Positions 29,627 through 32,609 of a DNA stretch of 32,609 nucleotides are shown piece after piece. The first letter of the stretch is position 1, and every line of letters begins with the position of its first letter. A model generated the notes under the pieces. The model was not told where the DNA came from. It worked only from the letters and a program-made list of their open reading frames with translations, and made no database searches. The stretch lies in contig LNFB01000360.1 in the NCBI GenBank assembly GCA_001464385.1, positions 1 through 32,609 on the forward strand, written 5' to 3'. Source of the DNA: Deltaproteobacteria bacterium Ga0077550. GTDB lineage: Bacteria > Myxococcota_A > Polyangia > Nannocystales > Nannocystaceae. The position numbers and the translations under genes were made by a program.

Positions 29627-29812
29627 ATGTGCGACGCCGCGGGCGTCGAGGACGACCACGGCGCCGCGCTCGTGGATGAGGCCAACACGACGATGAACGG
29701 GATCGTCATCAACCTCAGGGCCGGGATCCGACGGGGCCTCGCGGATCATGGCAATGCGGTCGCGGACCTCCGCCAGGCCGTCGCCCCGATGGAACGGGCC
29801 ACACGAGCTTGA
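29627..29812 (+). CDS. possible 61-residue small gene
   Basis: An ATG frame of 62 codons with strongly biased third positions (mostly G or C) and AT-richer second positions, the profile of real genes here. The product begins MCDAAGVEDDHGAALVDEAN and contains one helical stretch (LRAGIRRGLADHG). GAGG touches the ATG and another lies 12 nt upstream, so translation initiation is unclear. No family is recognised. The stop overlaps the putative -35 of the next gene. It may be a small gene or the remnant of a larger one. Confidence 0.3.
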   Translation: MCDAAGVEDDHGAALVDEANTTMNGIVINLRAGIRRGLADHGNAVADLRQAVAPMERATRA

Positions 29813-29832
29813 CGACCCGGGGCTCGGATGTC

Positions 29833-29853
29833 AGTATCGGAATAACCGATACT
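29833..29853. promoter_or_regulatory. perfect AT-rich palindrome at the start of the NTase gene
   Basis: AGTATCGG and CCGATACT form perfect 8-bp arms around AATAA, ending four bases before the ATG at 29858. In a region of about 70% GC this AT-rich symmetric site stands out. Placement over the likely promoter and start suits autorepression, for which the HTH protein of the same operon is the natural candidate. Confidence 0.65.
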
Positions 29854-29857
29854 CGAC

Positions 29858-30397
29858 ATGCTCCCTCGACCGACCATCGAAGCGTTCGATCGCCATCTCT
29901 TCGACCTCGGACTCCGGTTCGAGGCCGTCGTGATCGGTGGCGCCGCGCTCGGCCTCATGGGCGTGATCCAGCGCCACACTCGAGACGTCGACATCCTCGC
30001 GCCGGAACTGCCACCGGCGATCGCTCTTGCCGCGAGGGAGTTCGCGCAGGCACAGCGTCGGTCGGGGATCGAGCTCGCAGACGAATGGCTCAACAACGGA
30101 CCGGCGCAGCTCGGCGAGGTCCTCCTCCCGGGGTGGCGCGCGCGGTTGGAGCGGGTCTTCGAAGGCCAAGCCCTCGCGCTCCAAACGCTCGGGAGACTCG
30201 ACCTCCTCAGCACCAAGCTGTTCGCGCTCTGCGATCGCGGCACCGACTTCGCCGACTGTGTCGCGCTAGCGCCTTCGCCAGGAGAACTCGAAGCCACACT
30301 CCCGTGGCTCGAGCAGCAAGACGGAAACGAGCAGTGGCCAGAGCACGTACGCGAGACCCTGGCCGGCCTCGCCAGGAGCCTCGGTCATGCCGTTTAG
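29858..30397 (+). CDS. nucleotidyltransferase-fold protein (DUF6036/AbiEii-like)
   Basis: A 179-residue protein with the minimal nucleotidyltransferase signature: VVIGGAALGLMG (G27-G28) followed 13 residues later by D43-V-D45 (RHTRDVDIL), and a later LLSTKLFALCDRGTDFAD with K120, D126, R127, D130 and D133, the pattern of DUF6036 and AbiEii-type enzymes. AbiEii-type toxins transfer nucleotides to tRNA or other targets; some relatives have other roles. The gene lacks a ribosome site; the palindrome occupies the place where one would be, so leaderless or near-leaderless translation is possible. It overlaps the downstream winged-HTH gene by 11 bases. GC content looks lower than that of the neighbours, compatible with horizontal acquisition. 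Whether it is a toxin is inference. Confidence 0.8.
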   Translation: MLPRPTIEAFDRHLFDLGLRFEAVVIGGAALGLMGVIQRHTRDVDILAPELPPAIALAAREFAQAQRRSGIELADEWLNNGPAQLGEVLLPGWRARLERVFEGQALALQTLGRLDLLSTKLFALCDRGTDFADCVALAPSPGELEATLPWLEQQDGNEQWPEHVRETLAGLARSLGHAV

Positions 30398-31115
30398 CCG
30401 CCCCACCGCAAGAGAGGCGATGCCCGCCGCCGACGAGCTGACCGCCCGCATGGTCGGCATCGGGATGAACTTCGCCGCGAAGCCCGAGGCCTGCCCGGAC
30501 ATCGAAGGCACGCTCTTGCACGCGTCGGCGCTGGGCATGGACGAGGGCGACTTCCGTGTGCTCGCGGTTTTGACCACGTGGCTCGGTGTTCATCACCCGC
30601 GAGTGAACGCCGACCGGCTCATCCGTCTCGTGGGGAGCCACCCGTCCGGGCGCGTGCGCGCGTACTGGGCAGCCGTCGCCACGTGGCTCGTCAAGGATCG
30701 TCGGTTCGCTCGACTCATCAGCCACTACGGCGGTCCCAGGATCGATCTATTGCCCACGGGCACGGCGTTCCAGATCAAGCGACACGGCGAGGACGCGCGA
30801 TTCGTCGACACGCCCCTGCGTGCGCCCGTCGGCGCGCTGCGAGATCGGCCCGCGGATGTGCTGCGCCCTGAGGTGCTGGTTCGCCGGCACCCGGGGTATC
30901 GCAACCGCGTGCTCCTGGGCCCATCGTTCCGCGCGGACGTCTGGACCGTGCTCGAGGATGCGCCCGAGCTCCCCGTGGCCGAGGTCGCGCGGCGGGCTTC
31001 GTGCTCCTTCGCGACGGCGTGGCAGGTCGCTCAGGACTTCCGCCTCCTTCGTGCCGCGACCTCACGGGGCGGACGGGAAGGCGCCGCAGAGGGCGACGTT
31101 GCCAACGCCCGGTAG
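30387..31115 (+). CDS. winged-HTH protein paired with the nucleotidyltransferase
   Basis: A 242-residue protein whose ATG lies 11 bases inside the nucleotidyltransferase gene, with AGGAG 8 nt upstream, so coupling is strong. The N-terminal 130 residues are mainly helical (DFRVLAVLTTWLGVHHPRVN, RVRAYWAAVATWLVKDRRF), followed by a strand region with RPEVLVRRHPGYRNRVLLGPSFRADV. Residues about 183-222 look like a helix-turn-helix (VWTVLEDAPELPVAEVARRA, SFATAWQVAQDFRLL). No named family is recognised. It probably binds the palindrome ahead of the operon and may neutralise the nucleotidyltransferase, as AbiEi does for AbiEii, but gene order is reversed from AbiE and the HTH is at the C-terminus. 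It converges with the HEGTH lipoprotein gene, 17 bp away. Confidence 0.7.
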   Translation: MPFSRPTAREAMPAADELTARMVGIGMNFAAKPEACPDIEGTLLHASALGMDEGDFRVLAVLTTWLGVHHPRVNADRLIRLVGSHPSGRVRAYWAAVATWLVKDRRFARLISHYGGPRIDLLPTGTAFQIKRHGEDARFVDTPLRAPVGALRDRPADVLRPEVLVRRHPGYRNRVLLGPSFRADVWTVLEDAPELPVAEVARRASCSFATAWQVAQDFRLLRAATSRGGREGAAEGDVANAR

Positions 31116-31132
31116 CTGGGGTCCCACACCGA

Positions 31133-32248
31133 TCACGGCAGGCAGTTCGACGCGTCCAGCTCCTTGCCGATCAGCATCTCGATCTCCGCCTGGTTCTCCG
31201 GCGCGTACATCAGCGCCTCGTACTCTTCGTCATACAGCCCGATATTCGGGTGCAGATCCCCGGCGTTCATCAACAAGAAGTGCAGCCGCAGCCACTGCAC
31301 CTCGATCATCTCCACGTACTCTGGGTCGCCCTGGATCTCCGCGTAGACCTGCGGGTACTGGGTCCGCGCGAGCTTCAGGTACAGCTCGAGGTAGTACATG
31401 AACGCGACCGCGCCGTCGCGGCCGGACACGCCGTAGGGGATGTACTCGCCGACGACGCCGATCGCCGCCATGCCGTTGATGTAGCAGTTCATCTCGTCGA
31501 GCAGCTCGTAGAAGCCGTAGGTGCCCTGGGTGCCCGAGAAGTAGAGGTCGCGGTAGATGTCGTAGCTGCCGGTGGCGATCGAGCCGTAGATCTCGCCGCG
31601 ATCGAAGCCGTGGAGCTTGGCCGGGAAGTACTGGAGGTCGTCGCGCAGGAAGTAGGCGAACTCGTCGACGGTGGCGTGGCCGTACTCCCAGCCGTGGGTG
31701 CCCTCGTGGGCCTCGGTCATCAGGCCGTCCATCAGCGCGGCGAAGCTCGACCTGTCGCTGAACGCCCCGAAGTACGGATCGCCGACCTTGTCGAGCAACA
31801 GGTCGCGGCCCGCGGGCCAACGCCGCCCGAGGACCTCGAAGATCGTCTCGGACCAGGCCTGCGGCGAGTAGCCGTCCTCGACGTCGTCGAGCGTCGCGTC
31901 GGGGTCGATGGGCTCGCAGTAGCAGTTGGCCGGGCAGTCGGCGCCGCCGTCATCCCCGCTCGGATCGTCGTCGCCCGTGTCGTCGGTGGGCGCGGTGCCC
32001 GTGGACGTGTCGTCGTCCGGCGCGTCGTCGTCCCCGTGGTCGTCGTCGGCGAGCGTCGCGTGGAACGTGTCGCCGCCGTCGAGCGCGGCCGTGTCGCCAC
32101 CGTCGTCGGCGGCGCCCGACGGATCGGCGCTGGTCATGCCGAGCCACGCGCCCTCCTCCCGCGCCGAGGAGCACGCGACCACCAGCGAGAGCAGCGAGAT
32201 CGCGAACGGAGCCAAAGCCACGCGGGGGGCGAAGTGGAGGTGCCGCAT
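31133..32248 (-). CDS. hypothetical lipoprotein with HEGTH motif
   Basis: A 371-residue lipoprotein. The ATG at 32248 gives MRHLHFAPRVALAPFAISLLSLVVAC, Cys26; a spacer very rich in Asp, Thr and Gly runs to about residue 105. A DCPANCYCEPIDPDA segment with three Cys starts the globular part. HEGTH at residues 181-185 (LMTEAHEGTHGWEYG) has the HExxH form of zinc metallopeptidases. Further on are YFLRDDLQYFPAKLHGFDR, and YELLDEMNCYINGMAA, where Glu could be a third ligand, as the Glu in gluzincins sits a few tens of residues away. The Tyr/Glu-rich C-terminus ends LDASNCLP. No family is recognised, and a peptidase role is only suggested by the motif. Surface location is likely. Confidence 0.75.
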   Translation of the reverse strand: MRHLHFAPRVALAPFAISLLSLVVACSSAREEGAWLGMTSADPSGAADDGGDTAALDGGDTFHATLADDDHGDDDAPDDDTSTGTAPTDDTGDDDPSGDDGGADCPANCYCEPIDPDATLDDVEDGYSPQAWSETIFEVLGRRWPAGRDLLLDKVGDPYFGAFSDRSSFAALMDGLMTEAHEGTHGWEYGHATVDEFAYFLRDDLQYFPAKLHGFDRGEIYGSIATGSYDIYRDLYFSGTQGTYGFYELLDEMNCYINGMAAIGVVGEYIPYGVSGRDGAVAFMYYLELYLKLARTQYPQVYAEIQGDPEYVEMIEVQWLRLHFLLMNAGDLHPNIGLYDEEYEALMYAPENQAEIEMLIGKELDASNCLP

Positions 32249-32261
32249 CCGCGGCCCGACC

Positions 32262-32277
32262 AGCACGGGCCGTGCCA
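32262..32277 (-). promoter_or_regulatory. sigma-54-like promoter element
   Basis: On the minus strand the bases read TGGCACG-GCCC-GTGCT. Against the sigma-54 consensus TGGCACG-N4-TTGCW only the first T of the -12 element differs, and GG and GC are spaced correctly. A start about 12 bases further would lie only a few bases before the ATG at 32248, giving an almost leaderless mRNA. The element is also a 13-bp hairpin-forming palindrome (32263-32275), so chance or another role is possible. Confidence 0.35.
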
Positions 32278-32394
32278 AGCGGAGCACCGTGGACTGGCGC
32301 GCCCCGGGCCCGCGCGCGCCTGGGCAAGCCGCGCAACGCTCGGGTACTGCGGTGGGCAAGCTGCACGGCGCGCGGCCTGCTACGGTTCGGCCCG

Positions 32395-32609
32395 ATGACC
32401 GAGCTCGGGGATCACGACACGCGGGTCGCCGCGGCCACTGCGGCGCGACGCGAGGCCTTCGGCAAGCTCGGCATCGTCGATCGCGACGTGCTCGCGCCGA
32501 TGATCGGGCCCGCGCTGCTCGGCGGCTCGCGGTGGCCGACGCGCCCCGCGTGGCGGGTGATCCACCGCGACGGCCGCACGGCGATCGCCTCCGACGCGCT
32601 GTCGGATCC
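32395..32609 (+). CDS. unidentified protein, 5' part only
   Basis: An ATG at 32395 opens a frame of 71 codons running off the right edge. The start MTELGDHDTRVAAATAARR is a charged helix; then LAPMIGPALLGGSRWPTRPAWRVIHRDGRT and a final ASDALSD. The pattern WP-x-R-x-A-W-R-V-I-x-R-x-x-G-R-T...SD-x-LSD is reminiscent of proteins seen in other bacteria without a known role, some annotated as suppressor-of-fused-like, but I cannot confirm this from a fragment. The gene diverges from the HEGTH lipoprotein gene across 146 bp, where the nonamer TGGGCAAGC occurs twice. Confidence 0.6.
   Translation, partial: MTELGDHDTRVAAATAARREAFGKLGIVDRDVLAPMIGPALLGGSRWPTRPAWRVIHRDGRTAIASDALSD

Larger units (their letters stand above)
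29496..29857. promoter_or_regulatory. intergenic region before the nucleotidyltransferase pair
   Basis: This 362-bp gap between the acyl-ligase fusion (minus) and the nucleotidyltransferase gene (plus) holds one possible small gene (29627-29812) and, at its right end, a TTGACG hexamer (29809-29814) and the operator-like palindrome (29833-29853). With 17-bp spacing the -35 points to CAGTAT (29832-29837), a weak -10 inside the palindrome; a transcript starting there would have a leader of only about 15 bases. The left part shows nothing recognisable. Confidence 0.4.

Overview
The window is a very GC-rich stretch (roughly 70% by eye) packed with genes on both strands. It most likely comes from a Myxococcota chromosome, probably the Nannocystales side of the phylum. 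This rests on four things. There are nine lipobox proteins, several with Ser/Thr/Gly/Asp-rich spacers after the lipidated Cys. There is a Cys-rich secreted protein with a MYXO-CTERM-like tail. Hybrid histidine kinases and a Ser/Thr kinase with a long C-terminal repeat region sit close together. The placement is inference; no rRNA, tRNA, CRISPR array or insertion sequence was found.

Layout. 1-4.0 kb: the N-terminal part of a YgiQ-type radical SAM protein (runs off the left edge) and a lipoprotein form of dipeptidyl peptidase III. 4.1-11.8 kb: a signalling and transport block. On the minus strand are an MMPL-family exporter, a hybrid histidine kinase, a single-domain response regulator and a DUF1269 membrane protein, the last two overlapping by ATGA. 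Diverging from the exporter are a second hybrid kinase and a small two-helix membrane protein of the low-affinity iron permease type. 11.9-17.5 kb: an envelope block with a 32-Cys MYXO-CTERM-like protein, an Ala-rich lipoprotein, two DUF4398-like lipoproteins (one with an OmpA peptidoglycan-binding domain), a PEBP-fold lipoprotein, a triple-BON protein coupled to a 52-residue hydrophobic peptide, and a lipoprotein with two copies of an eight-Cys module. 17.5-25.3 kb: a Ser/Thr kinase faces, across a 334-bp intergenic region rich in inverted repeats, a Wzc-type chain-length regulator/tyrosine autokinase and a Wzy/O-antigen-ligase-like membrane protein, a partial polysaccharide locus. 25.3-29.5 kb: two lipoproteins and a three-domain ACP / fatty acyl-AMP ligase / PlsC acyltransferase fusion. 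29.5-32.6 kb: an overlapping nucleotidyltransferase/winged-HTH gene pair behind a perfect AT-rich palindrome, a lipoprotein with an HEGTH motif, and the start of an unidentified gene.

The best candidates for something undescribed are the nucleotidyltransferase/HTH pair with its operator-like palindrome (a possible toxin-antitoxin or defence-type module in the order opposite to AbiE) and the ACP-FAAL-acyltransferase fusion, which could load and transfer an acyl chain within one polypeptide. The lipoprotein with HEGTH and the one with duplicated eight-Cys modules are the most interesting orphan proteins.
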